From assembly GCA_035606335.1 (NCBI GenBank), contig DATNFP010000062.1, positions 1 to 8,506 of the forward strand: a stretch of 8,506 bases of DNA, read 5' to 3'. The stretch's first letter is position 1, and each line of letters opens with the position of its first letter. The notes beneath the pieces were generated by a model. It was not told the origin of the DNA. It searched no databases and saw only the letters and a program-made list of their open reading frames with translations. The position numbers were made by a program, and so were the translations under genes. The DNA is from DATNFP01 sp035606335. Its GTDB lineage: Bacteria; Bacteroidota; Bacteroidia; Chitinophagales; Chitinophagaceae. This document shows positions 1 to 5,793 of the stretch, one piece after another.

Positions 1-744
1 TTGTCTTCTGTAATCCTCTATTTGGTCAATAATATTTCTCTTCCAGAACGATACATACATGTTTGTATCATTTTTAGCAGCATTGCTATCCATTACATTT
101 AATATCTGGTAAAAGGTATGGCTTAAAACTAAGGTATCTTTCGTGGGCAACTTTGCAAAAGTGTTGGAATATCTCATTTCTTTTTTGAGAGAGACAAGGA
201 AAGGTGTATCAATTTTTATTTGAGAGTTACATAGATTGTTTAAATAGTTAACGAATTTCTGTAGATCGCTTTTGAAATATTTTTCTGAATAGTCCAAAGA
301 TTGAATATCCATACCTTCGAATATGATTGGATGATCGGACTTTTGAGTTTGCTGTATATGGGAAAATAGTCCCTTCACTTCTTCAGACCACCAGATAGAG
401 AATATGCTATTAAAAAGAACAACATTTTGAGTATCTCCTGATTTCATTAATTGATTTGCTTTATCACAATCAAACAAGCCGGATTCAAAGACGATTAGAT
501 CATAACCTAAATTTTCATGCAAATATTTGATTAACTTAGTCTTTGCTTCAAATGTCGTACCTACATTATGCATATTCTCTCCTAATCCCACAATTTCCAC
601 TGAGTCAAAATCGCTTTTTATAGGATTAAAATCTATGTTTTTGTAAGAATAAAAGTCCTGGTTGCTGATACCTAAAATTTTTTGGGCTTCCATAATGTGG
701 AGCGATGATAGGAAAATGAGTATAGTTAAGGTAAAGGTTCTCAA
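1..744 (-). CDS. Erythromycin esterase superfamily protein, exported, partial (C-terminus beyond left edge)
   Basis: The frame stays open for 248 codons from 744 to the window edge. After a hydrophobic N-terminus (residues 3-17, then M-E-A-Q, a plausible signal peptidase site near A20/Q21) the protein carries G-L-G-E-N-M-H-N-V-G at 53-62, then T-T-F-E-A-K, K-Y-L-H-E-N-L-G-Y and L-I-V-F-E-S at 83-88. This matches the GExxH...K..L..YLHE..G(F/Y)...FE signature of the erythromycin esterase family. The spacing of E56, H59 and E87 resembles the active-site Glu/His/Glu set of EreB as I remember it. Members hydrolyse macrolide lactones in resistant strains, but most homologues have unknown substrates, so resistance is not implied. 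I chose a TTG start at 744 because it completes the signal peptide and follows the nearest in-frame stop with no ATG between. The first ATG (693) would remove the export signal. Divergent from the lipoprotein gene; no neighbour hints at a substrate. The family assignment is fairly sure, the start less so. Confidence 0.72.
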   Translation of the reverse strand, partial: MRTFTLTILIFLSSLHIMEAQKILGISNQDFYSYKNIDFNPIKSDFDSVEIVGLGENMHNVGTTFEAKTKLIKYLHENLGYDLIVFESGLFDCDKANQLMKSGDTQNVVLFNSIFSIWWSEEVKGLFSHIQQTQKSDHPIIFEGMDIQSLDYSEKYFKSDLQKFVNYLNNLCNSQIKIDTPFLVSLKKEMRYSNTFAKLPTKDTLVLSHTFYQILNVMDSNAAKNDTNMYVSFWKRNIIDQIEDYRRQ

Positions 745-941
745 TTCAATTGCGGTTATAAGATCAATTTTAATAACAAAAAAGTTAACGCTTTATTAAT
801 CTTAGTTATGTTTTATACTATTGCATTCAATAAGCGGCCTCTTACAACATAATATTTCACATAAGATATACGTTTTCTAAACGGTATCAACATCGTTTTA
901 TCAACAAACTATTATACACTATCTTTAATTAACAATTTCGA

Positions 942-1409
942 ATGATGAAGAAATACGTCCTTTTTACCCTTTTATTATTAAGCATAGGCCTTACCTTTTG
1001 TAAGAAAAAGAGTAATAAAGCTCAGGGCGGTTCCAATGGTCCCACACTGGATTCCACATTTATGCATGCAACTGTAAACGGAACTCCATGGCGTGCAGAT
1101 ACTGTTGTGGGTTATTCTGTTACCGGTTCTGCAAATAATTATGAAACGGGTATTTCAATTACTGCCACACAAAAAAGTACGATCTCACAGGTTGTTTTAT
1201 ATATCACAAATTATGGTGGAGTTGGTACTTATAATATTGATCCTCCATCTGTAACAGCTACCTACTATGTGGGTAACAAGCGATACTATGCCTCAACTGG
1301 TCAGATAATAATTACAAACACACCACAATATTTTGTACAGGGCACCTACAATTTTGTTGCGGATAGTATAAATATCACCAATGGTAATTTTACTGTTATT
1401 GAGCATTGA
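942..1409 (+). CDS. Small lipoprotein, DUF6252-like
   Basis: The 155-residue product begins with a lipoprotein signal: K3-K4, a Leu-rich core at 6-15, and G-L-T-F-C-K-K-K, making Cys20 the likely lipidated residue. A polar Ser/Gly linker (24-34) leads to a domain starting F-M-H-A-T-V-N-G-T-P-W (about 40-50). The A-T-V-N-G-x-x-W opening and following beta-rich sequence resemble the DUF6252-type lipoproteins common in Bacteroidota, whose function is unknown; the assignment is from memory of the family style. Two start codons are adjacent (942 and 945) and cannot be separated. No Shine-Dalgarno is present. TATCTTTA at 920-927 is a one-mismatch -7 box at suitable distance, and TACGTTTT at 869-876 is an alternative. 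The gene appears to stand alone: a weak terminator follows, and the next gene has its own promoter box. Confidence 0.82.
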   Translation: MMKKYVLFTLLLLSIGLTFCKKKSNKAQGGSNGPTLDSTFMHATVNGTPWRADTVVGYSVTGSANNYETGISITATQKSTISQVVLYITNYGGVGTYNIDPPSVTATYYVGNKRYYASTGQIIITNTPQYFVQGTYNFVADSINITNGNFTVIEH

Positions 1410-1440
1410 TAGTTACAATAATTGTCTATAGCCATTTTTT
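1409..1440 (+). terminator. Possible weak intrinsic terminator
   Basis: Overlapping the lipoprotein stop codon, ATAG (1409-1412) pairs with CTAT (1426-1429), and ACAA (1415-1418) pairs with TTGT (1422-1425) around a TAA loop, with a two-base TT bulge. Six T residues follow at 1435-1440. The stem is AT-rich, so termination is probably partial. Confidence 0.35.
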
Positions 1441-1464
1441 CCAAAATTCAGTTTCCAATATTCT

Positions 1465-1472
1465 TAATTTTG
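1465..1472 (+). promoter_or_regulatory. -7 promoter box, TAATTTTG
   Basis: This is a perfect match to the Bacteroidota -7 consensus TAnnTTTG, and the TAATTTTGCC extension is identical to the one before uvrA. It ends only four bases before the ATG at 1477, so transcription would begin at or very near the start codon. No TTG is seen at the usual -33 distance. Inferred by pattern only. Confidence 0.45.
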
Positions 1473-1476
1473 CCCA

Positions 1477-1920
1477 ATGCGAATAAAAATTAAAGACTTA
1501 GAGCCGGAAGCTTACAGAACCATGTCGGGTTTTGAGCATTATATGAGATCTTCAACACTCGATAAGAAATTATTAGAGCTTGTAAAGATCAGAGCCTCTC
1601 AGATAAATGGATGTGGCTATTGTCTGGATTTACATACAAAAGACTCTTTAAGCCTGGGAGAAGACCAGCGCAGGATCTTTACACTCAGTGCATGGAGAGA
1701 AACCGAGCTTTTTACAGAAGCAGAACAAGCAGCATTAGCATTAGTAGAAGAAATAACGCTTATTGCTAACGAAGGCGTTTCCGATACGGTTTACAATCAG
1801 GCGGCTCAGTATTATGATGAACACCAGATGGCACAGCTTATTATGGCTACTATAGCAATTAATGCTTGGAATAGGTTTGCCATAACTTCAAAAACTATTG
1901 CTTTAAAACAACCTAAATAA
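1477..1920 (+). CDS. Carboxymuconolactone decarboxylase family, AhpD-like protein
   Basis: The 147-residue protein has the AhpD core: K-L-L-E-L-V-K-I-R-A-S-Q-I-N-G-C-G-Y-C-L-D-L-H at 31-53, with E34, C46-x2-C49 and H53. This is the E...CxxCxxxH arrangement used for thiol-dependent peroxide reduction in AhpD-like members. True gamma-carboxymuconolactone decarboxylases lack the CxxC, so peroxidase or redox activity is the better guess, probably cytoplasmic and oligomeric. The C-terminal half, including A-I-N-A-W-N-R-F at 126-133, is typical of the short single-domain group, and the length is normal. The ATG at 1477 lies four bases after a perfect -7 box and gives the expected N-terminus. Only six bases separate it from the pterin dehydratase gene, so the two are very likely co-transcribed. 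Family membership is near certain; the physiological substrate is unknown. Confidence 0.92.
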   Translation: MRIKIKDLEPEAYRTMSGFEHYMRSSTLDKKLLELVKIRASQINGCGYCLDLHTKDSLSLGEDQRRIFTLSAWRETELFTEAEQAALALVEEITLIANEGVSDTVYNQAAQYYDEHQMAQLIMATIAINAWNRFAITSKTIALKQPK

Positions 1921-1926
1921 TTTACT

Positions 1927-2166
1927 ATGGCCTGGGAAGAAAAAGATAATACGCTTTATGCCAGCTTCACCTTCAAAAATTTTTCTGAAGCTTTTGCATT
2001 CATGACTCGTGTAGCCTTATTAGCCGAAAAACATGACCATCATCCCACATGGAAAAACACATGGAACAAAGTAGAGATCTGGCTACAAACACACGACAAA
2101 GGAAACATAGTAACCGACAAAGACAAAAAGCTCGCCGAAGCAATTGATAAAATTGTTAATGCCTAG
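1927..2166 (+). CDS. 4a-hydroxytetrahydrobiopterin dehydratase (PCD/DCoH family)
   Basis: This 79-residue protein matches pterin-4a-carbinolamine dehydratases, which dehydrate the 4a-hydroxypterin left by aromatic amino acid hydroxylases so that the cofactor can be recycled. Visible motifs are F-T-F-K-N-F-S-E-A-F-A-F-M (14-26), the catalytic E-K-H-D-H-H-P-T-W (34-42, with H38 and H39) and T-H-D-K-G-N-I-V-T-D-K-D (55-66), where H56 is the third conserved histidine. The usual second Gly of T-H-x-x-G-G is Asn60. It is shorter than the roughly 95-115 residues of most members because the first helix is missing. The start follows the upstream stop by six bases and no in-frame alternative extends it, so this looks like the native compact form. 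No phenylalanine hydroxylase or pterin gene is in the window, so its partner is encoded elsewhere or it has another role. Confidence 0.93.
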   Translation: MAWEEKDNTLYASFTFKNFSEAFAFMTRVALLAEKHDHHPTWKNTWNKVEIWLQTHDKGNIVTDKDKKLAEAIDKIVNA

Positions 2167-2185
2167 CTCTGCTCATCAGTTCTCT

Positions 2186-2287
2186 CTGAACGGAGCGACG
2201 AACCCAGTGTGTAGTTGTGCACTCCCTATTTGTCATTCAGAACGAAGCCAAGAGCCCTGTGCATAGCCGCGCAGTGAAGAATCTCAC
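2186..2287. repeat. Two degenerate copies of a ~50-bp interspersed hairpin repeat
   Basis: Copy A (2186-2223) and copy B (2238-2287) align without gaps over 38 bases with 26 identities; shared blocks are GAACG, CCC and TAG. Copy A folds as AGTGTG/TGCACT (2206-2211 with 2218-2223) and copy B as CTGTGC/GCGCAG (2257-2262 with 2269-2274), both with some G-T pairs and six-base loops. Copy B continues into AGTGAAGAATCTCAC; copy A lacks this tail. A third copy lies at 5524-5573. The outer words TGTCATTC, GAACGAAG and GTGAAGAATCTC recall short intergenic repeats common in Bacteroidota genomes (from memory). Confidence 0.65.
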
Positions 2288-2308
2288 CAATTGAGAATTG
2301 TCCACCAC

Positions 2309-2386
2309 ATGGGTCATTACGAGGAACGAAGCAATCTTTGACTACACGGTAAAACGCATGCTGTTCCGAAAAAGACAATGACCCAT
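2309..2386. repeat. 78-bp inverted-repeat unit, possible bidirectional terminator
   Basis: ATGGGTCATT (2309-2318) and AATGACCCAT (2377-2386) are perfect 10-bp inverted ends. Inside, GGAAC (2323-2327) can pair with GTTCC (2363-2367), giving an interrupted long hairpin. The left arm, GTCATTACGAGGAACGAAGC at 2313-2332 followed by AATC, resembles an intergenic repeat seen in many bacterial genomes (from memory) and shares GTCATT...GAACGAAGC with repeat copy B. The unit lies between convergent genes, where it could end transcription from both sides. Confidence 0.55.
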
Positions 2387-2413
2387 ACAGCGAAAGCCCC
2401 AATCAAAATATCC

Positions 2414-2845
2414 TTATTCCTCCATCTGCTGATAAATCCCACGGTCCATCTTTATCCCCACCTTCTGATAAAAATCCGCAGGATTAAACCCAATACGTTT
2501 GTACTCAGCCTGTACGGCCTCTTTGGCTTTGTTTATCACATCTTCATTCTGCCATACAGCGATAGTAACGCAATTAAGGTTTCCATTTTCATCCACCTGT
2601 TCATAAATTTCATCTCTCACAAAGCCTGGGAGCTTCTTAATGAAATTGCGGTTGTAATCCATTCTTTCCATAACCTCTTTTATAGAGCCGGCTGGAACAA
2701 AAAATCGATCGATCAATACTTGTTGTGATGTTGTAGTTGACATATACTTGCTTTTTAAGTTGTTACTTGTTTGTCCGGGAGCTTTCATTGTAGCTCCGGC
2801 TAATATTATTGCTGTTGAAATTGTATAGATAAGTAGCTTCTTCAT
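2414..2845 (-). CDS. Exported ABM-like (dimeric alpha-beta barrel) protein
   Basis: From the ATG at 2845 the product has 143 residues. K2-K3 and a hydrophobic stretch (4-19) form a signal peptide without a lipobox, cleaved perhaps near P-G-Q (23-25). The mature part resembles an antibiotic-biosynthesis-monooxygenase-type ferredoxin-like fold: strand V-L-I-D-R-F-F-V (43-50), helix S-I-K-E-V-M-E-R (54-61), L-P-G-F-V-R-D-E-I-Y-E (72-82), then L-N-C-V-T-I-A-V-W (90-98) and a second helix. Such domains bind haem or small aromatic molecules, or degrade quinones; nothing here fixes the substrate, and export is unusual for the fold. A TTG five codons upstream is less likely. The ATG at 2743 (M-S-T-T-T-S) would instead give a cytoplasmic ABM protein of about 109 residues and cannot be excluded. 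It lies 53 bases downstream of the AraC-family gene on the same strand, suggesting co-transcription or control by it. Confidence 0.72.
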   Translation of the reverse strand: MKKLLIYTISTAIILAGATMKAPGQTSNNLKSKYMSTTTSQQVLIDRFFVPAGSIKEVMERMDYNRNFIKKLPGFVRDEIYEQVDENGNLNCVTIAVWQNEDVINKAKEAVQAEYKRIGFNPADFYQKVGIKMDRGIYQQMEE

Positions 2846-2848
2846 GAA

Positions 2849-2857
2849 GCAAAGTAA
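2849..2857 (-). promoter_or_regulatory. Possible -7 box (TTACTTTGC)
   Basis: On the minus strand TTACTTTGC matches the TAnnTTTG box, extended by C, with one mismatch. It ends three bases before the ATG at 2845, so a transcript would be almost leaderless. TACGTTTT about 17 bases further upstream is an alternative. Either would let the ABM-like gene be expressed apart from the regulator. Confidence 0.3.
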
Positions 2858-2898
2858 CAACGGCAGGAAAACGTAGGATTGTAAAAAATCATTGATTT

Positions 2899-3675
2899 TT
2901 ACCAGTACATACCCTCACTAAAGAATTGCTGAGGATTTTGGCCGGTAAACGTTTTAAAGTCCTTTATAAAATGCGCCTGATCATAATAACCTGCATCAAG
3001 CGCAGTATCTGTAAGTGCCTTCTCAGATGAATGCTTATTGATAGCATTCCGTAATCTTACAATGCGGGAAAATTGTTTGGGAGATGAGCCTGTCAGTCTT
3101 CTGAATTTTTTTTCAAAAGCATCCTGGCTTATATATAACTCTTTGGCAAGTTGACTAATTGCGATGTTGCCATCAGCAGATTTTATTTTTTCTATCGCTG
3201 ATAATGTTTGAAGGTCTGGTTTCTGCAGTATCAGTTTTGATAGTAAGAATTGCTCTATGATGCGTATTCTTTCTACATTGCATTTAGCCAATGCAAGCTT
3301 CTCCTTTAGTTCCTCTGCATGGCGATAGTTCTTAAAGCAATCAAGAGGTACACTCTGCCCGAACAATTCATTCATCGGTTCGTAAAAAAATGCCGCCGCT
3401 CCCATCGGCTCAAAAATAATAAGCAGGTTAGCAGCTTGTTCCGAATAGTGTACAATTCTTGATGATTTTCTAATACCTGAAAGTGCAACCGTTGGTATAT
3501 CTCCATCCCTATCATTCTCTTTCAGAGATACCATGCCTCCATACCGTATAGCCATAACAATAGAAGTATCCGGAAGTATCGCATTTTCTACTTCATGCTC
3601 ACATTCTATAAACATATACGCCTTAACAAAAGGCTTTAATAAAATGCTCGGTATATGTTGCTCTATTTTTATCAT
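2899..3675 (-). CDS. AraC/XylS-family transcriptional regulator
   Basis: The 258-residue protein has a C-terminal AraC-type double helix-turn-helix. The first motif is I-S-Q-L-A-K-E-L-Y-I-S-Q-D-A-F-E-K-K-F-R (about 173-192), followed by G-S-S-P-K-Q-F (196-202). The second is T-D-T-A-L-D-A-G-Y-Y-D-Q-A-H-F-I-K-D-F-K (222-241), ending T-G-Q-N-P-Q-Q-F. The N-terminal half (1-150), with P-D-T-S-I-V-M-A-I-R-Y (35-45) and F-E-P-M-G-A-A-A-F-F (88-97), resembles the ligand-sensing region often called DUF6597 next to such HTHs in Bacteroidota. The ligand is unknown. A perfect -7 box lies upstream and AAAAGGA abuts the ATG, the only purine-rich start context noted here. The exported ABM-like gene directly downstream is the obvious candidate target; autoregulation is also possible. 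Confidence 0.93.
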   Translation of the reverse strand: MIKIEQHIPSILLKPFVKAYMFIECEHEVENAILPDTSIVMAIRYGGMVSLKENDRDGDIPTVALSGIRKSSRIVHYSEQAANLLIIFEPMGAAAFFYEPMNELFGQSVPLDCFKNYRHAEELKEKLALAKCNVERIRIIEQFLLSKLILQKPDLQTLSAIEKIKSADGNIAISQLAKELYISQDAFEKKFRRLTGSSPKQFSRIVRLRNAINKHSSEKALTDTALDAGYYDQAHFIKDFKTFTGQNPQQFFSEGMYW

Positions 3676-3697
3676 TCCTTTTACAGCAAGAACGAAT

Positions 3698-3705
3698 CAA
3701 AAATA
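3698..3705 (-). promoter_or_regulatory. -7 promoter box (TATTTTTG) of the AraC-family gene
   Basis: On the minus strand this is a perfect TAnnTTTG match, 22 bases before the ATG at 3675, leaving a leader of roughly 15 bases. No TTG was found at the -33 position. It lies in the 80-base gap after the rhomboid gene, so the regulator can be transcribed independently. Confidence 0.4.
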
Positions 3706-3755
3706 GAAACTTAAAAGATACTAAAACAGCTATAAATCCCAGAATTACATTGGTT

Positions 3756-5348
3756 CTATTTATTTGGATATTTCGTTCGTAAATAATTGAGAATTACGTT
3801 GCTTGCTTCTTCAGATAAGTTTTTTCTGTTTGAGAAGGATAGAATAAGACCTAAGATAATCCCGCTTATTAAGCCCCCTAAGTGAGCTGCATTGTCAGTA
3901 TTATTTAAAAAACCAAATATTATAGCACTGCCACAATAGATAGCCATAAAATACCAGAATACTTTTTTTATACCTTTAGGATAGATATTGGTAGCTAAGA
4001 ATGAAATAATTATTCCATAAAGACCAAGGATAGCTCCTGAAGCTCCGACGCTTATTCCAGTATACCAATAAATACTTGCAAGGCTTGAAATTATTCCCGT
4101 TATCACAAAGCTTGCTAAAAATAAATAGCGTTTTATAATTGGCTCCAATAAAAAACCTGCTATCGCCAGTCCAAACATATTTGCCACTAAATGCATTAGT
4201 CCACCGTGGATAAATATCGATGTAAGCAATCTCCAGTATTCACCATTCATTACTTCTGCTCTTCTATTGGCGCCAAAGTGTAACAGATCACCAGGTTGAA
4301 CTGATGCTATATTTGCTCCTGAAACCACCATTATTATAAATAATAGAATGTTTAGGTCAATTAATAAGGCTGTTGAAAATAGACTGCCTTTAGGAATCAA
4401 TAATTTTATCCATTGTTTACTATCACTATCAGCGATGTCATTCTTGTTAAATTTATCAAGAGCCTCTTTGTTTGTGCGTGGGATAATTACCATCAAAAAG
4501 AAAACAAGATTTCCTATTCCTAATGTTAACCAGGTCCATGAAAATGATTTTTTTGACCTTTCATTAAATGCTTGTTTTTTAGGCTCCAGGATAACTAAGT
4601 CTTTCTCTTTTATGTCATAATCTTTTCTTATTGCCTTAAAATATCCATCCTTTTTATCAGAATACGAAATGTTCTCAAAGTAATTAGCCGAATAAAAATT
4701 ATAATTTTTAAAATTATTGAGTGAAGACTCTGTGAAATTCTGGTATGACGAATCTTTTTCATGATCGCCTACTCTATTGCTGATTTTTTCAGAATAACTT
4801 ATGCCATACCACGCTATTGGTATCATTATTGGCAATGTTGAGTCTTTTACTATTGGACTAGCTATATATATACTAAAGACTAAATCTTCGCCATATTTTC
4901 CTGAAGGAGTGGCAGTAATAAAAGATAAAGATTTACTTTTTAGAACTTGGTAATTATCTACACGATAATACTTTGAGTGAGCGTTTTTGTTAAGCTCTTC
5001 TATGTTTTGAATATTTATAAGTTGATAGGAAGCTGTTTCGAGATAAAATTGAAATATTAAAACTGGTCCCGCAATTAACATTGCCGCTATAAATTGATAA
5101 AAGAAATATCCGTTATCTTTTTTCCCATTTAGGTTTAAAATTTTTATTCTTTTTCGTAAGATTACTAATGCACTTAACGCTGCTATACCAAACGGTATCC
5201 AGAAATCATATATGTCACTTTTTATTTCAAATAGCTGCCATTTAATATCGACTAACCATCTTAAAAGAGAATATCCAAATAGAATAATAACAGATATTGC
5301 GAGAAAGGGAAGATAAACAAGCTTTATTCGTTGAACAATGGGTTTCAT
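3756..5348 (-). CDS. Rhomboid-family intramembrane serine protease with large N-terminal extension
   Basis: Of 530 residues, roughly 325-506 form a six-helix rhomboid core in the inner membrane. Visible are G-E-Y-W-R-L-L-T-S-I-F-I-H-G-G-L-M-H-L-V-A-N (369-390) with the H386xxxN390 oxyanion-type residues, the nucleophile motif G-A-S-G-A (435-439, Ser437), and N-A-A-H-L-G-G (486-492) with catalytic His489. The Ser-His dyad is intact, so proteolysis of membrane substrates is expected. The first 320 residues are unusual: hydrophobic segments at about 9-30, 51-65 and 82-101, a polar stretch of about 170 residues (102-270) rich in Ser, Tyr, Asn and Lys that probably faces the periplasm, and another membrane segment at 272-290. 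I recognise no domain there. It may recruit substrate or act as a sensor. The ATG at 5348 gives a good membrane-protein N-terminus and follows a TTG-N19-TAATATTG promoter. No substrate gene is evident nearby. Confidence 0.92.
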   Translation of the reverse strand: MKPIVQRIKLVYLPFLAISVIILFGYSLLRWLVDIKWQLFEIKSDIYDFWIPFGIAALSALVILRKRIKILNLNGKKDNGYFFYQFIAAMLIAGPVLIFQFYLETASYQLINIQNIEELNKNAHSKYYRVDNYQVLKSKSLSFITATPSGKYGEDLVFSIYIASPIVKDSTLPIMIPIAWYGISYSEKISNRVGDHEKDSSYQNFTESSLNNFKNYNFYSANYFENISYSDKKDGYFKAIRKDYDIKEKDLVILEPKKQAFNERSKKSFSWTWLTLGIGNLVFFLMVIIPRTNKEALDKFNKNDIADSDSKQWIKLLIPKGSLFSTALLIDLNILLFIIMVVSGANIASVQPGDLLHFGANRRAEVMNGEYWRLLTSIFIHGGLMHLVANMFGLAIAGFLLEPIIKRYLFLASFVITGIISSLASIYWYTGISVGASGAILGLYGIIISFLATNIYPKGIKKVFWYFMAIYCGSAIIFGFLNNTDNAAHLGGLISGIILGLILSFSNRKNLSEEASNVILNYLRTKYPNK

Positions 5349-5367
5349 TAGAGTAATTATGCTACTA

Positions 5368-5397
5368 CAATATTATTAAAATTGATTTCTTATCCAA
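5368..5397 (-). promoter_or_regulatory. Rhomboid gene promoter, TTG-N19-TAATATTG
   Basis: On the minus strand TTG (5397-5395) is separated by 19 bases from TAATATTG (5375-5368), which matches the Bacteroidota -7 box TAnnTTTG except for one base. The spacing is the expected one for the -33/-7 pair. The box ends 19 bases before the ATG at 5348. It is the only site in the window with both elements. Confidence 0.5.
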
Positions 5398-5523
5398 TAA
5401 ATCCACCTTTTTTATTTGTGAATATCTTTATTTGGATTCCCCCACTACCGAAGATTATCTTTATCACAACCCTAATGGGATGGTACATTTAATTTCAGTT
5501 AATCCCAAACCCCAATATTCTTG

Positions 5524-5573
5524 CTGAACGAAATAGTATTGCCTTGTGCGTAGGATGGAGTGAAGTATCTCAC
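5524..5573. repeat. Decayed third copy of the interspersed repeat
   Basis: It aligns with the copy at 2238-2287 over the same 50-base length in three blocks: GAACGAA at the left, GCCTTGTGCGTAG versus GCCCTGTGCATAG in the middle, and AGTGAAGTATCTCAC versus AGTGAAGAATCTCAC at the right. Together these give 33 identities in 37 positions. The segments between blocks have diverged, and the hairpin of the other copy is mostly lost, so this looks like an old copy. Confidence 0.6.
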
Positions 5574-5607
5574 TATTAAGAGGTAAACTCCAAAGCATGA
5601 GAAAACA

Positions 5608-5650
5608 GTGGGAAATAAATGGGGCATAATTGGGGAATAAAAGCGGGCAA
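5608..5650 (+). repeat. 11-bp degenerate tandem repeat with phased G-runs
   Basis: Three consecutive 11-base units, GTGGGAAATAA, ATGGGGCATAA and TTGGGGAATAA (5608-5640), are followed by a degenerate fourth, AAGCGGGCAA. The consensus is nTGGGGaATAA. G-runs start at 5610, 5621, 5632 and 5645, close to one helical turn apart, and loops of 7-9 bases would in principle allow a G-quadruplex. Function unknown. Confidence 0.6.
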
Positions 5651-5772
5651 TTTTCATTGTAAAGAATTGATTTTCAATAACCAAATGAGGAAATATAGTT
5701 TTTTACTATAAACGGGAAATTAGTTATCAGATATGCTAATCCTCCTATTTAATTCCACAGCAATTAATGGCG

Positions 5773-5780
5773 TAATTTTG
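5773..5780 (+). promoter_or_regulatory. -7 promoter box (TAATTTTG) of uvrA
   Basis: A perfect TAnnTTTG match 13 bases before the uvrA ATG, extended to TAATTTTGCC exactly as upstream of the AhpD-like gene. The leader would be under ten bases. No clear TTG lies at the -33 spacing, and no LexA-like palindrome was recognised nearby. Confidence 0.45.
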
Positions 5781-5793
5781 CCATCTATATTTT

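Larger units (their letters stand above)
5349..5793. other. 445-base intergenic region between divergent rhomboid and uvrA genes
   Basis: This stretch holds the rhomboid promoter at its left end, a decayed copy of the interspersed repeat (5524-5573), an 11-bp tandem G-run repeat (5608-5650) and the uvrA -7 box at its right end. I see no convincing gene. The longest minus-strand frame (5499-5684) runs through both repeats, and its product resembles no family I know. The stretches 5400-5520 and 5651-5770 hold nothing I can interpret. Confidence 0.6.

Noticed and set aside
1..744. Macrolide resistance determinant
   Set aside because: Only family membership is supported. The gene is partial, appears exported, and has no resistance or mobile gene context.
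2186..2386. Possible CRISPR-like array in the repeat-rich gap
   Set aside because: Only two or three degenerate copies, no regular spacers and no cas genes; the copies fit an interspersed hairpin repeat better.
2378..2728. Plus-strand open frame of 116 codons
   Set aside because: It lies almost wholly antisense to the ABM-like gene, begins inside the 78-bp inverted-repeat unit, and its translation shows no recognisable fold; the minus-strand frame has the clear domain.
3676..3755. Terminator after the rhomboid gene
   Set aside because: No stem followed by a T-run was found on the minus strand in this gap; only the regulator's -7 box is visible.
4348..4620. Plus-strand open frame inside the rhomboid gene
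   Set aside because: Fully antisense to a well-supported rhomboid coding sequence, with no domain of its own.
5499..5684. Minus-strand open frame of 61 codons between the rhomboid gene and uvrA
   Set aside because: It passes through the decayed interspersed repeat and the 11-bp tandem repeat, and its product resembles no family I know. It is probably chance.
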